From: JBBKXP01 sp038251315
GTDB lineage: Bacteria > Pseudomonadota > Alphaproteobacteria > Rhodobacterales > Rhodobacteraceae
DNA: 59,173 nucleotides
Direction: 5' to 3'
NCBI GenBank assembly: GCA_038251315.1
Contig: JBBSBK010000005.1
Location: 1 to 59,173, forward strand
The position numbers and the translations under genes are program-made. The stretch's first letter is position 1. Every line of letters starts with the position of its first letter. Below the pieces are notes generated by a model that worked only from the letters and a program-made list of their open reading frames with translations, was not told the DNA's origin and did no database searches. Of the stretch, positions 25,629 to 34,618 are shown in pieces.

Positions 25629-26540
25629 TTGCAAGCCGCGACCAATCAGCCGGGGATGGCCGCCGTGGCCGTGCTGGGGGGCATGTTCACGTTGGGGCTG
25701 ACTGACAATTTCGTGCCGTTCGTGTCGGTCGAGGGGAGTCTGGGGCAGTTTCATATCGTGCGTTCGCTGATGGCGCTTGTCCTGCTGTGGCTGGCGGCGG
25801 CGGTCTGGGGTGGGTCGCTGTGGCCAAGGCAGGTTGGCCGGGTCATGGCCCGCAATCTGTTCAGCGCCGGGGCGATCATGATCTATTTCGGCTGTCTGGC
25901 ACTGATGCCCATCGGGATCGTGGTCGCGGGGTTATATACCGCGCCAATCTTTGTGCTGGTCATCCGCGGGCTGGTGCAACGCCAGCGCATCGGGCCGTGG
26001 CGGGTGTTGGCGGCACTGGTCGGGTTCGCGGGCACGCTGCTGGTGATCCAGCCCGATCCGGCCGCCCCCGATCCGCTGATGTTCCTGCCGGTGCTGGCGG
26101 GGCTGCTGTATGCGATCGGGGCCGTCGCCACGCGGGCGTGGTGCGAGGGCGAGGAGACGGCGGCGATTTCGGCGGGGTTTTTCGTGATGTTGGTGGCAAT
26201 GGGATTGGTGGCTGTTGTCGCGCTGGACTGGATCGGCGTCACTGCGCCCGAGGGTGCGGCAGGCTTTCCTTTGCGGACATGGACCCCCCTGACGTGGGAG
26301 CGCACGGGATGGATCGGGGTGCAAGCGGTGGGTGGGCTGGTCGGCAATTTCCTGATCTTTCGCGGCTATCAGTGGGGCGAGGCCAGTCGGGTCGCGATCT
26401 TTGAATACTCGCTGCTCATCTTCGCATCGCTGTGGGCCTTGGTCATCTGGGGGCAGGGGTTGAACGCCGTGGCGAGCCTTGGGATGGGTCTGATTATCGC
26501 ATCCGGGGCGGTCATTGCCCTGCGATCGGACACAGCATGA
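25629..26540 (+). CDS. EamA/DMT family transporter (copy 1)
   Basis: A 303-residue drug/metabolite transporter with about ten membrane helices in two EamA repeats. Distinct motifs shared with the next gene are AAVAVLGGM, QFHIVRSLMAL, MIYFGCLALMPI, GFAGTLLVIQP and a C-terminal SGAVIALRSD. I favour the TTG at 25629 because it gives an N terminus of the same length as copy 2 and has AAGGG upstream. The ATG at 25575 and ATG at 25656 are alternatives. It is divergent from the ligase gene, and its stop overlaps the start of copy 2. Confidence 0.8.
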   Translation: MQAATNQPGMAAVAVLGGMFTLGLTDNFVPFVSVEGSLGQFHIVRSLMALVLLWLAAAVWGGSLWPRQVGRVMARNLFSAGAIMIYFGCLALMPIGIVVAGLYTAPIFVLVIRGLVQRQRIGPWRVLAALVGFAGTLLVIQPDPAAPDPLMFLPVLAGLLYAIGAVATRAWCEGEETAAISAGFFVMLVAMGLVAVVALDWIGVTAPEGAAGFPLRTWTPLTWERTGWIGVQAVGGLVGNFLIFRGYQWGEASRVAIFEYSLLIFASLWALVIWGQGLNAVASLGMGLIIASGAVIALRSDTA

Positions 26541-27481
26541 CGATGCCCGAAAGGAACAGGCCCGGTATCGCTGCGGTGGCTGTGCTGGGGGCGATGACCC
26601 TGTTCGGGCTGATCGACAATTTCATGCGGTTGGCGGCCCAGACCGGAGGGCTGTGGCAGTTTCATTTTCTGCGTTCGGTCGTCGCATTGGCCCTGTTGGT
26701 GGTCGTCGCGCGGGTTACGGGGGCGTCGTTGCGCCCGTACCGTCCGCGATCCGTGCTGGGCCGGTCGTGCCTGAACGGATCGGCGATGGTGATCTATTTC
26801 GGCTGTCTGGGTCTGATGCCGATTGCGCAGGTGGTCGCGGGGCTGTTCACCGCGCCGCTGTGGGTCGTCCTGTTTTCGGTCGCGTTCTTTGGCGAAAAGG
26901 TCGGCCCGCGCCGGATTTTCGCTGTTCTGCTCGGGTTCGCGGGCATTGTGCTGGTGCTACGCCCGGACGCCGGCGAGTTCAGCGTCTTGAGCGTCGTGCC
27001 AGTGCTGGCAGGGGCGCTCTATGCGCTGGGCAACATCGCCACCCGGCGCTGGTGCGGCGGCGAGGGGACGCTGACGCTGCTGGGCGGGTTTTTCGGCATG
27101 ATGATGGTGTTCGGGGCCTTGGGCGTGGGTGTATTGGCGCTGTTTCCGCAGCCCGTACCTGACGGGGCGGATGGATTCATTGTGCGCGGCTGGGTTGCAC
27201 CGGTGGGTATCTATGGCGTCATGATCGTCGTGCAGGGCGTCGGGTCGCTGATCGGCGTTGGCCTGTCGATCCGGGCCTATCAACTGGCCGATGCAACATT
27301 CGTGGCCGTGTTCGAAAACACGCTGCTGCTGTTTGCGACGATCTGGGCAGTGGTGCTGTGGGGCGAGGTGCCGGATGCGCTGGCCTTGCTGGGCTTGGCG
27401 ATGATCGCCGGGGCGGGGGTCATTATCGCGCTGCGGTCGGACGCGCCGCAGGGCGTTCTGGCGGTGACGTTGCCGGAATGA
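26537..27481 (+). CDS. EamA/DMT family transporter (copy 2)
   Basis: A 314-residue ten-helix transporter, clearly a tandem paralogue of copy 1: the same order of motifs (RPGIAAVAVLGAM, LIDNFMRLAA, MVIYFGCLGLMPIAQVVAGL, TRRWCGGEGTLTLLGGF) but well diverged, so the duplication is old. The start ATGA overlaps the previous stop, and its own stop overlaps the sulfotransferase start. Substrates of DMT proteins cannot be told from sequence. Adjacent paralogues may pair as a heterodimer, but each here has both halves, so they are probably separate or redundant carriers. Confidence 0.88.
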   Translation: MTMPERNRPGIAAVAVLGAMTLFGLIDNFMRLAAQTGGLWQFHFLRSVVALALLVVVARVTGASLRPYRPRSVLGRSCLNGSAMVIYFGCLGLMPIAQVVAGLFTAPLWVVLFSVAFFGEKVGPRRIFAVLLGFAGIVLVLRPDAGEFSVLSVVPVLAGALYALGNIATRRWCGGEGTLTLLGGFFGMMMVFGALGVGVLALFPQPVPDGADGFIVRGWVAPVGIYGVMIVVQGVGSLIGVGLSIRAYQLADATFVAVFENTLLLFATIWAVVLWGEVPDALALLGLAMIAGAGVIIALRSDAPQGVLAVTLPE

Positions 27482-28131
27482 TCATCTCGCGCGCCCGCAA
27501 CTACATCTTTGTCCATATCCCCAAGACCGGGGGCACGGCGATGGCGCTGGCGCTTGAGGCCCGCGCCGCGGCTGACGATATCCTGATCGGCGACACGCCC
27601 AAGGCGGTGCGGCGGCGCGGGCGGTTGAATGGGCTGACCCCGACAGGACGGTTGTGGAAACATTCCACGCTGGCCGATATCGATGGGGTGGTGGGGCGCG
27701 ATGAACTGGCGGGCATGTTCACCTTTACCCTTGTGCGCAACCCGTGGGACCGCATGGTCAGCTATTATCATTGGCTACGCGGGCAGGGGTTCGATCATCC
27801 GGCGGTAGCGCTGGCTAAACGGCTGGATTTCGCCGGGTTCGTCATGGACCCTGCAACGGCGCAGAGTTTCGTGCGCCATCCGTTTGCCAGCTATCTGACG
27901 GATGCCGCTGGCGTCGAACGGGCGGGAGCCTATGTGCGGTTGGAACATCTGGAGGCCGATCTGGCCCCGGTTACCGCCCATCTGGGGTTTGCGGTTGTGA
28001 TGCCGGTGGTCAATACGTCGGGGCGGGTGCGGAATTGGCGCGGGTATTATACGGACGCGACGGCGGCACAGGTCGGCTTGATCTGTGCGGCGGATATCGC
28101 GCGGTTCGGGTATGGTTTCGACGGCAGGTAG
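27478..28131 (+). CDS. Sulfotransferase family protein
   Basis: A 217-residue enzyme of the PAPS-dependent sulfotransferase fold. The 5'-phosphosulfate loop is FVHIPKTGGTA (residues 11-21) and the 3'-phosphate-binding region is LVRNPWDRMVSYYHW. A conserved serine in MVSYY fits the family. Such bacterial enzymes modify carbohydrates or small molecules at the membrane or in the cytosol; this substrate is unknown. It overlaps the EamA copy 2 stop (ATGA), so all three genes are probably one transcript, ending at the hairpin at 28196. Confidence 0.85.
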   Translation: MIISRARNYIFVHIPKTGGTAMALALEARAAADDILIGDTPKAVRRRGRLNGLTPTGRLWKHSTLADIDGVVGRDELAGMFTFTLVRNPWDRMVSYYHWLRGQGFDHPAVALAKRLDFAGFVMDPATAQSFVRHPFASYLTDAAGVERAGAYVRLEHLEADLAPVTAHLGFAVVMPVVNTSGRVRNWRGYYTDATAAQVGLICAADIARFGYGFDGR

Positions 28132-28164
28132 GGGGCGCTGCCCCCGTCGCTGTGCGACTCCCCC

Positions 28165-28186
28165 GGAGTTATTATTGCAAAGTGAA
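28165..28186 (+). repeat. Intergenic repeat, family R (copy 1)
   Basis: Core GGAGTTATTATTGCAAAGTG followed by AA. Related cores occur at 32353-32374, and in the other orientation at 32516-32537 and 44321-44342. It is preceded by the GC-rich self-complementary stretch GGGGGCGCTGCCCCC (28131-28145), and it sits between the sulfotransferase stop and its terminator. Confidence 0.7.
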
Positions 28187-28195
28187 TGAAAGACA

Positions 28196-28226
28196 GGGGC
28201 GCGACCGCGTGGCCGCGCCCCGTTTT
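28196..28226 (+). terminator. Intrinsic terminator after sulfotransferase gene
   Basis: GGGGCGCG (28196-28203) pairs with CGCGCCCC (28214-28221), followed by GTTTT. It lies between the convergent sulfotransferase and FadB-type genes. Confidence 0.75.
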
Positions 28227-28227
28227 G

Positions 28228-30420
28228 TCAGGCTGCTTTCTGGGCGGCAAAACGCGTGTAGAACGATTGTCCTTTGCCGGCCATCTCGCGCAATAGGTCC
28301 GGCGCGGCAAAGCGGGGGCCGTAGGTTTTCGCCAACTCGTCGCAGCGGGCGGCGGCGAATGGCGCGCCCAGAATGTCAAGCCAACTGAACGGCCCGCCCG
28401 ACCAAGGCGCAAAGCCCCAGCCAAGGATCGCGCCAACGTCACCTTCGCGGATGTCCTCGAGTACGCCGTCTTCCAAAGCGCGAACGGCTTCGAGGACTTG
28501 GGAAAACATCAGCCGGTGCTGCACATCGGTCAGGCTGGGTTGTTCGTCGGCGCGGGGATATTTCAATGCCAGACCATCCCACAGCCCAAGGCGTTTACCT
28601 TTGTCGTCGTAGTCGTAAAACCCGGCGTTGGCTTTGCGCCCCAGACGCCCCTCGTCGGCCATCCAGAACAACAACGGATCGGCGGCGGCGTCGTAGGCAT
28701 CGCCCATTGCCGCCTTGGTTGCCTTGGCGATCTTGACCCCGAGGTCGATGCTGGTTTCGTCGGTCAGTTGCAACGGGCCGAGGGGAAACCCGAGCAATGT
28801 CGCCGCGTGTTCGATCAGAGCGGGCGCCACACCTTCGGCGACCATGCGGATGCCCTCGTTCAGGTAGGGGATGATGCAGCGATTAGCGTAAAAGAACCGC
28901 GCGTCGTTGACGACAATCGGCGTCTTTTTGATCTGGCGGACGAAATCGAGCGCCTTGGCGACGGCGGGGTCGCCGGTTTTCGCCCCCTTGATGATTTCCA
29001 CCAGCAGCATCTTGTCGACGGGGCTGAAAAAGTGGATGCCGATGAATTTTTCGGGATCGTTGCTGGCCTTGGCCAATTCGGTGATCGGCAGGGTCGAGGT
29101 GTTGGTGGCGAATATGCAGTCGGGGCCTGTGACCGCCTGCACTTTGGCCGTCACATCGGCTTTGACTCCGACGTCTTCGAATACCGCCTCGACGATCAGG
29201 TCGCAGTCTTTCAGCGCGGCGTAATCGGTCGTCGCGTTTATGAGGGCCAGCGTGGCGGCCTTGGTTTCTTCGCTGCCCTTTTTGCGGGCAATCCCCTTGT
29301 CGAGATAGGCGGTGGTGTAGGCCTTGCCCTTGTCCGCTGCATCCTGTTTCGCGTCGATCAGAACGACCTTGATCCCTGCGAGGGCCGAGACAAGGGCAAT
29401 ACCCGCGCCCATCATCCCCGCGCCGATGATGCCGACCTGTTTTACCTTCTGGTTGGCGACAGCTGGCCGGTTGGCGCCTTTTTCCAGCGCCTCTTTGTTG
29501 ATGAACAGAGTGCGGATCATTGCGCTTGATGACGGGTTCATCAGGACGTTGGTGAACCAGCGCGCCTCGATCCGCAGAGCGGTGTCAAAGGGGACCAATG
29601 CGCCCTCATAGACCGCGCTTAACAGCGCCTTGGCAGCGGGAAAAGCGCCTTGGGTCTTGCCGTTGACCATTGCGGATGCGCCAACGAAGGTCATAAACCC
29701 GGCCGGTTGATAGGGGCTGCCGCCGGGCATCTTGTAACCCTTGTCATCCCACGGCTTGACGATCATCGGGCCGGATAGCACCCATTCTTTGGCTTTCGCC
29801 AGCAAGTCATCCGCAGGCACCACGGCGTCGATCAACCCGGCGCGCAGGGCGCTTTGCGGGTCCGATAGCTTGCCTTCGAGCAGAAAGGGCGAAGCCGCCA
29901 TCGCCCCCATCTTGCGCACCAGACGGGTCGTGCCGCCCATGCCGGGAAAGATGCCGACCATAATCTCGGGCAGCCCGATCTTGGCCTTGGGATTGTCGGC
30001 GGCGATAATGTGGTGGCAGGCGAGCGGAATCTCGAACCCGATCCCAAGGGCGGTGCCGGGCAGGGCGGCGACGATGGGTTTGCCGCCCTTGTTGGTCTTG
30101 GGGTCCATGCCCGCGCGTTCGATCTTGCGCAGGATACCGTGGCTGGCCATCAGGCCGTCCATCAGGCCGCGCGCAGGCTCATCGCCCGCCGATTCCTTCA
30201 TCCGGGAAATGATGTTGAGGTCCATGCCCCCGGCAAACGATCCGGCCTTGCCCGAGGTGATGATGATGCCCTTGACCGCCTTGTCGCCCAAGGCCTGATC
30301 GACCAGCGCGTCGAGGTCGGCAAACCCCTGCTGGTTCATCACGTTCATGGATTTGCCGATGGTGTCCCACGTGATCGTGGCGACGCCGTCGGCGTCGGTT
30401 TTCGTGGTAAAGTCGGTCAT
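28228..30420 (-). CDS. fadJ: Bifunctional enoyl-CoA hydratase / 3-hydroxyacyl-CoA dehydrogenase
   Basis: A 730-residue beta-oxidation multifunctional enzyme. The crotonase module (about 1-200) has ITSGKAGSFAGGMDL and LPGTALGIGFEIPLACH. The NAD-binding module (about 320-500) begins QVGIIGAGMMGAGIA, with NTSTLPITELA and GIHFFSPVDKMLLVEII. Two C-terminal 3HCDH domains follow (FFYANRCIIPYLNEG, LGWGFAPWSGGPFSWLD). AAGGG precedes the ATG at 30420, and the thiolase gene ends 4 bp upstream, making a fadA-fadB pair. FadB and FadJ types cannot be separated by eye, so the symbol is tentative. Confidence 0.93.
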   Translation of the reverse strand: MTDFTTKTDADGVATITWDTIGKSMNVMNQQGFADLDALVDQALGDKAVKGIIITSGKAGSFAGGMDLNIISRMKESAGDEPARGLMDGLMASHGILRKIERAGMDPKTNKGGKPIVAALPGTALGIGFEIPLACHHIIAADNPKAKIGLPEIMVGIFPGMGGTTRLVRKMGAMAASPFLLEGKLSDPQSALRAGLIDAVVPADDLLAKAKEWVLSGPMIVKPWDDKGYKMPGGSPYQPAGFMTFVGASAMVNGKTQGAFPAAKALLSAVYEGALVPFDTALRIEARWFTNVLMNPSSSAMIRTLFINKEALEKGANRPAVANQKVKQVGIIGAGMMGAGIALVSALAGIKVVLIDAKQDAADKGKAYTTAYLDKGIARKKGSEETKAATLALINATTDYAALKDCDLIVEAVFEDVGVKADVTAKVQAVTGPDCIFATNTSTLPITELAKASNDPEKFIGIHFFSPVDKMLLVEIIKGAKTGDPAVAKALDFVRQIKKTPIVVNDARFFYANRCIIPYLNEGIRMVAEGVAPALIEHAATLLGFPLGPLQLTDETSIDLGVKIAKATKAAMGDAYDAAADPLLFWMADEGRLGRKANAGFYDYDDKGKRLGLWDGLALKYPRADEQPSLTDVQHRLMFSQVLEAVRALEDGVLEDIREGDVGAILGWGFAPWSGGPFSWLDILGAPFAAARCDELAKTYGPRFAAPDLLREMAGKGQSFYTRFAAQKAA

Positions 30421-30423
30421 GGT

Positions 30424-31638
30424 TCAGACCCTTTCGATGATAGTGGCGGCACCCATGCCGGAGGCGATGCAGAGAGTGGCGAGGCCCACGCCCTTTCCTG
30501 ACCGTTCCAGTTCATCAAGCAGGGTGCCGATGATGATCGCCCCGGTCGCGCCCAACGGGTGGCCCATCGCGATGGCCCCGCCGTTGACGTTGACGTTTGC
30601 GTCGTCCACGTCGAAGGCCTGCATGAAGCGCAGGACGACGGCGGCGAAGGCCTCGTTCACTTCGAACAGGTCGATGTCGCTGATCAACATGCCGCTGTCG
30701 CGCAGGATCTTTTCGGTCACGGGCACCGGCCCGGTCAGCATGATCGTCGGGTCGGTACCGATCTTGGCGGTGGCGCGGATCCGGGCGCGGGGGGTCAGGC
30801 CCCATTTCTCGCCGAATTCCTTGTTGCCGATCAGCACCCCGGCGGACCCGTCGACGATGCCGCTTGAATTACCAGCGTGGTGGATGTGGTTGATCCGCTC
30901 AAGATGCGGGTACTTCATCAGGGCGACCTTGTCGAAGCCGGGCATCACCTCGCCCATCGCGGCAAAGGCGGGGTTAAGCGCGCCGAGGGTCTGCATGTCG
31001 GTGGCCGGGCGCATGTATTCGTCGTGGTCGAGGATGGCCAAACCGTTCTGGTCGCGCACGGTGATGATGGATTTGGCGAACCGCTTGTCGTCCCACGCCG
31101 CCTTGGCCCGCTGCTGGCTGGCGACAGCCAACGCGTCGGCCTGATCGCGGGTGAACCCGTATTCGGTGGCGATGATGTCGGCGCTGATCCCTTGGGGGAC
31201 GAAATAAGTAGCCATCGCCACGGAAGGATCGACGGCAATCGCCGCCCCGTCGCTGCCCATCGGAACGCGGCCCATCATCTCGACCCCGCCGGCGATATAT
31301 GCGTCTCCGGCACCCCCGGCGATCTGATTGGCGGCAAGGTTCACCGCCTCCATGCCCGATGCGCAAAAGCGGTTGATCGCAAGGCCGGGGATGGATTGGT
31401 CGAGGTCCGAGGCCAGAACGGCAGTGCGGGCAAGGCAGCCGCCCTGTTCACCGACCTGGGTGACGTTGCCCCAGATCACGTCTTCGACCGCGTGCCCCTT
31501 GAGGTTGTTACGCGATTTCAGCGCGTTGAGGATTTGCGACGACAGGCGAACCGAAGTCACCTCGTGCAGACTGCCGTCGGCGCGGCCCTTGCCACGAGGG
31601 GTGCGGACGGCGTCGTAGATATAGGCGTGTTCGGTCAT
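30424..31638 (-). CDS. fadA: Acetyl-CoA acyltransferase (thiolase)
   Basis: A 404-residue thiolase that cleaves 3-ketoacyl-CoA in beta-oxidation. The acyl-accepting cysteine is Cys92 in NRFCASGMEAVN. The His motif is NVNGGAIAMGHPLGATGA, and the second Cys is in LATLCIASGMGAATI. AAGGAG precedes the ATG. It lies between GST (11 bp) and the FadB-type gene (4 bp), clearly one transcript. The family also includes acetoacetyl-CoA thiolase; the neighbour argues for 3-ketoacyl-CoA thiolase. Confidence 0.94.
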   Translation of the reverse strand: MTEHAYIYDAVRTPRGKGRADGSLHEVTSVRLSSQILNALKSRNNLKGHAVEDVIWGNVTQVGEQGGCLARTAVLASDLDQSIPGLAINRFCASGMEAVNLAANQIAGGAGDAYIAGGVEMMGRVPMGSDGAAIAVDPSVAMATYFVPQGISADIIATEYGFTRDQADALAVASQQRAKAAWDDKRFAKSIITVRDQNGLAILDHDEYMRPATDMQTLGALNPAFAAMGEVMPGFDKVALMKYPHLERINHIHHAGNSSGIVDGSAGVLIGNKEFGEKWGLTPRARIRATAKIGTDPTIMLTGPVPVTEKILRDSGMLISDIDLFEVNEAFAAVVLRFMQAFDVDDANVNVNGGAIAMGHPLGATGAIIIGTLLDELERSGKGVGLATLCIASGMGAATIIERV

Positions 31639-31648
31639 GGTTTTCTCC

Positions 31649-32284
31649 TTATGCCCGGTCGGCGGGCGAACCTGGCATCATGTCATAGGGGGCTTGCCAG
31701 CCGGGTTGGGCGGCGATCCGGTCAAGCCAGCGGTCGATGTTGGGATAATCGGCGCGGATGAAGGTAAAGGGTTCGGGATAGAACATATACCCGGCGCAGG
31801 CGATGTCGGCGATGGTGATGTCGTCGGTGGCAAGCCACTGGTGACTGGCAAGGTGGCTGTCGAGGACCTTGAGTGCCGAGGCCAGACGCATGGCGAGAAA
31901 GTTATTCACATCGGCATTGCGCTTGGACTCGGGCAGGAAATTCAGGTTGAACCGTAGAACCCCGGCGACGCCGGAAATCTTGTGGTTGTCAAAGAACATC
32001 CAGCGCAGGACTTCGCGCCGTTCGGCGGCTGATCGCCCCCCCAACTTGCCGGTTTTTGAGCTGATATAATCCTGGATCACCCCCGACTGAGTCAGGATCA
32101 GGTCGCCGTCCGCCATCACCGGCACCTCGCCCATGATGTTCAGGGCGCGGAATTCGGCGGTGCGCGTGGCCCCGTTGAAGAAATCCACGAACTCCGGCTG
32201 CCAGGCTTCGCCTGCCAGCGTGAGGGTCAGCGCAGCCTTGTAGGCGTTGCCGCTTTCGCCGAAGCAATGCAGTGTGATGGTCAT
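31649..32284 (-). CDS. Glutathione S-transferase family protein
   Basis: A 211-residue GST-fold protein. The N-terminal thioredoxin-like domain is at 1-80 (ITLHCFGESGNAYKAAL, MGEVPVMADGDLILTQSGVIQDY, with the cis-Pro in EVPV and the glutathione-contact TQSG). A helical C-terminal domain follows (ITIADIACAGYMFY). It belongs to the same minus-strand operon as thiolase and may act on reactive acyl or aldehyde by-products, but its substrate is unknown. GGGAG precedes the ATG. A 208-bp inverted-repeat segment separates it from the upstream RHH-like gene. Confidence 0.88.
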   Translation of the reverse strand: MTITLHCFGESGNAYKAALTLTLAGEAWQPEFVDFFNGATRTAEFRALNIMGEVPVMADGDLILTQSGVIQDYISSKTGKLGGRSAAERREVLRWMFFDNHKISGVAGVLRFNLNFLPESKRNADVNNFLAMRLASALKVLDSHLASHQWLATDDITIADIACAGYMFYPEPFTFIRADYPNIDRWLDRIAAQPGWQAPYDMMPGSPADRA

Positions 32285-32342
32285 GGTCTCTCCCTTTCAG
32301 ACGATGCTCCCTTGGCAGGCCGCCGGGGGTTCGCCGACCCCC

Positions 32343-32550
32343 GGACCCCCCGGGAGTTGTTACTGCAAAGTGAACATATCCGTTCACCCGTGGTTAACCT
32401 TATCGCGTCATCTTTGGGCCCAAGGTACAGGTTGGAGAACCCAGGGCCCTGCGAAGTGAAGCCCTGCCTTGGATCTTTTCAAAAGTATCCGGGGCAGGGT
32501 GGACCAATCTTCACATTCACTTTGCCATAACAACTCCCCCCGGAGGGTCC
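32343..32550. repeat. MITE-like segment bounded by family R inverted repeats
   Basis: Left end 32343-32374 (GGACC, then GGAGTTGTTACTGCAAAGTG and AA) and right end 32516-32550 (TTCACTTTGCCATAACAACT, then CCCC and GGGTCC) are near-perfect inverted copies of about 30 bp. Inside, CCCTGCC (32462-32468) and GGCAGGG (32493-32499) bound a further long hairpin with GGAT/ATCC and CTTTT/AAAAG inner pairs. No coding sequence is evident. The two ends are copies of a repeat also found at 28165 and 44321. It could be a non-autonomous mobile element or an RNA structure in the operon leader. Confidence 0.55.
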
Positions 32551-32572
32551 GCAGTTTCAGCCAGCGCGACGA

Positions 32573-32785
32573 TTACTTCTTGCGATCCTCAAGTTCCGCG
32601 TTGAACAGGCGCAACCGGTGCCCAAAGGTGTCGGCGTTGATGACGCTGTCGAAATTCTCGAACAGGAACGACAGCGCCTCGCCCTCGTCCAAACCGGCGT
32701 CGTTGCTGAACCGTTTCAGCCGTCGGTATCCGTCTTCGGTCATCGCGACCGGAAAGCGGCGGGTCAGGCGCAGGCGTTTGGGCAT
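32573..32785 (-). CDS. Small ribbon-helix-helix-like protein
   Basis: A 70-residue basic-then-acidic protein. RLTRRFPVAMTEDGYRRLKRFSNDAGLDEGEALSFLFENF has the strand-helix-turn-helix spacing of a ribbon-helix-helix fold, but I cannot name a family. GAGGA is five bases before the ATG at 32785. It lies 36 bp from the acyl-CoA dehydrogenase stop and is probably co-transcribed with it. DNA binding or toxin-antitoxin function is possible but unproven. Confidence 0.6.
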   Translation of the reverse strand: MPKRLRLTRRFPVAMTEDGYRRLKRFSNDAGLDEGEALSFLFENFDSVINADTFGHRLRLFNAELEDRKK

Positions 32786-32796
32786 GGCGATCCTCG

Positions 32797-32824
32797 TAAG
32801 GTGGGTCTTGACCCACGCACCTTA
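32797..32824. repeat. Family AAGGTGGGT palindrome (copy 1)
   Basis: TAAGGTGGGTCTTGACCCAC followed by GCACCTTA. The outer arms TAAGGTG/CACCTTA and inner arms GTGGGT/ACCCAC are self-complementary. The last three bases overlap the acyl-CoA dehydrogenase stop codon. A second copy starts at 44393. Confidence 0.65.
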
Positions 32825-34600
32825 AAAGTTTGTGGCTTCGAGCGCCATCACAGGTTCGGCCCCCGACATGATCCGTGCAAGATGCATCCCCGTCGCGGGC
32901 AGTTGGCGGGCCGTGTAGTAGCGCCCGGTCGCGATCTTGGTCTGGTAGAAATCGGTGTCGGTGCTGCCGCCATCCAGTGCCGCCATCGCCGCCTTTGCCA
33001 TTCGCGCCCACATCAACCCAAGGCAGACATGCCCCATCAGGTGCAGGAAATCGGTCGAACCGGCAAGCGCGTTGTTGGGGTTCTTCATCCCGTTCTGCAT
33101 GAAGTACATCGCCGCCGCCTGCAGGTCTTTCGACGCCGCCTTGAGCGGATCGAGGAAGCCGGTTTTCAGCTCCTCGTTACCTTCGTTATCTTTGATGAAC
33201 GTCTTAGTCATGTCAAAGAAGGCAAGCACATGCCTGCCACCGTCAAGACCCAACTTGCGCCCGACTAGGTCAAGCGACTGAATACCGTTGGCCCCCTCGT
33301 AGATCATAGCGATCCGTGCATCGCGGGCGAACTGCGACATGCCGTTCTCCTCGATATAGCCGTGACCACCCCAGATCTGCTGGGCCGCGATGGTCGCATC
33401 AAACCCCTTGTCGGTCTGGAAGCCTTTGATGACCGGGATCATCAGGGAAATCAGGCCATCAGCGTCCTTGTCGCCAGACTTGTGTGCCCTATCAATTAAT
33501 TGCGCCCCCCATAGGGTTAAAGCGCGTGCGCCTTCGACAAACGATTTCTGGTCCATCAGGCTGCGCCGGATGTCGGGGTGAACGATCAGTGGGTCGGCGG
33601 GACCTGACGGATTTTCGTCGCCCGTCACCGCCCGTCCCTGCAGCCGGTTGCGAGCATAGTCCAGCGCGTTTTCATAGGCAACCGCTGCTTGTGCATAGCC
33701 TTGCAAGCCCACCGCCAGTCGGGCCTCGTTCATCATCGTGAACATGGCCCGCATGCCCTTGTGTTCGGCCCCCAGCAGATACCCCGTCGCGCCGTCGTAG
33801 TTCAGCACGCAGGTCGAATTGCCGTGGATGCCCATCTTGCGTTCGATCGACCCGACCGTGACGCCGTTGCGCGCCCCAAGGCCGCCGTCATCCTTGACCA
33901 GAAACTTTGGCACGATGAACAGCGACACGCCCTTGATCCCTTCGGGCCCGCCGGTAATCTTGCCCAGCACCAGATGGATGATGTTGTCGGACAGGTCGTG
34001 GTCGCCAGCCGAGATGAAGATTTTCTGCCCGGTGATCTTGTAACTGCCGTCGCCTTGGGGTTCCGCCTTGGTCCGCATCAGCCCCAGATCGGTGCCGCAA
34101 TGCGGTTCGGTCAGGTTCATCGTGCCGGTCCAGCGGCCTTCGATCATCTTGGGCAGATACGTCGCCTTTTGATCGTCCGATCCGTGGATGTTGATCGCCG
34201 ACACCGCACCGTGGGTCAGCCCGGAATACATCTGGAACGCCATGTTCGCCGCGCTGAACATCTCTCCGACTGCCGTGTGCAGCACGTAGGGGATACCTTG
34301 CCCGCCGTAGGCCGGATCGCAGTCGAGCCCCGGCCAGCCACCCTCGCAGACTTTGGCATACGCCTCTTTGAACCCTGTCGGCGTGCGGACCACGCCGTTT
34401 TCTAAGGTGCAGCCTTCCTTGTCGCCCACGACGTTCAACGGGGCCAGCACATCGGTTGCCAGTTTCCCGGCTTCTTCCAGCACGGCGCCGGTGAAATCGG
34501 CGTCAAGGTCGGCGTAGCCGGGCGTCTCCTGTTGGCTGACCTGCAGCACTTCTTGCAGCACGAATTGCAAGTCTTTGGTCGGGGCGGTGTAGGTCGGCAT
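32822..34600 (-). CDS. Acyl-CoA dehydrogenase (DmdC/long FadE-like)
   Basis: A 592-residue flavoprotein, longer than the usual 380-residue dehydrogenase, because of a C-terminal extension. FAD/substrate motifs are TGTMNLTEPHCGTDLG and KITGQKIFISAGDH; the catalytic Glu is in YEGANGIQSLDLVGRKL. The N-terminal TKDLQFVLQEVL and the overall layout match the group that includes DmdC, the methylmercaptopropionyl-CoA dehydrogenase, and many fatty acyl-CoA dehydrogenases. It is preceded by MerR1 (18 bp) and followed by the RHH-like gene. Substrate is not determined. Confidence 0.92.
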   Translation of the reverse strand: MPTYTAPTKDLQFVLQEVLQVSQQETPGYADLDADFTGAVLEEAGKLATDVLAPLNVVGDKEGCTLENGVVRTPTGFKEAYAKVCEGGWPGLDCDPAYGGQGIPYVLHTAVGEMFSAANMAFQMYSGLTHGAVSAINIHGSDDQKATYLPKMIEGRWTGTMNLTEPHCGTDLGLMRTKAEPQGDGSYKITGQKIFISAGDHDLSDNIIHLVLGKITGGPEGIKGVSLFIVPKFLVKDDGGLGARNGVTVGSIERKMGIHGNSTCVLNYDGATGYLLGAEHKGMRAMFTMMNEARLAVGLQGYAQAAVAYENALDYARNRLQGRAVTGDENPSGPADPLIVHPDIRRSLMDQKSFVEGARALTLWGAQLIDRAHKSGDKDADGLISLMIPVIKGFQTDKGFDATIAAQQIWGGHGYIEENGMSQFARDARIAMIYEGANGIQSLDLVGRKLGLDGGRHVLAFFDMTKTFIKDNEGNEELKTGFLDPLKAASKDLQAAAMYFMQNGMKNPNNALAGSTDFLHLMGHVCLGLMWARMAKAAMAALDGGSTDTDFYQTKIATGRYYTARQLPATGMHLARIMSGAEPVMALEATNF

Positions 34601-34618
34601 TAGCGGTCTCCTGCGATC

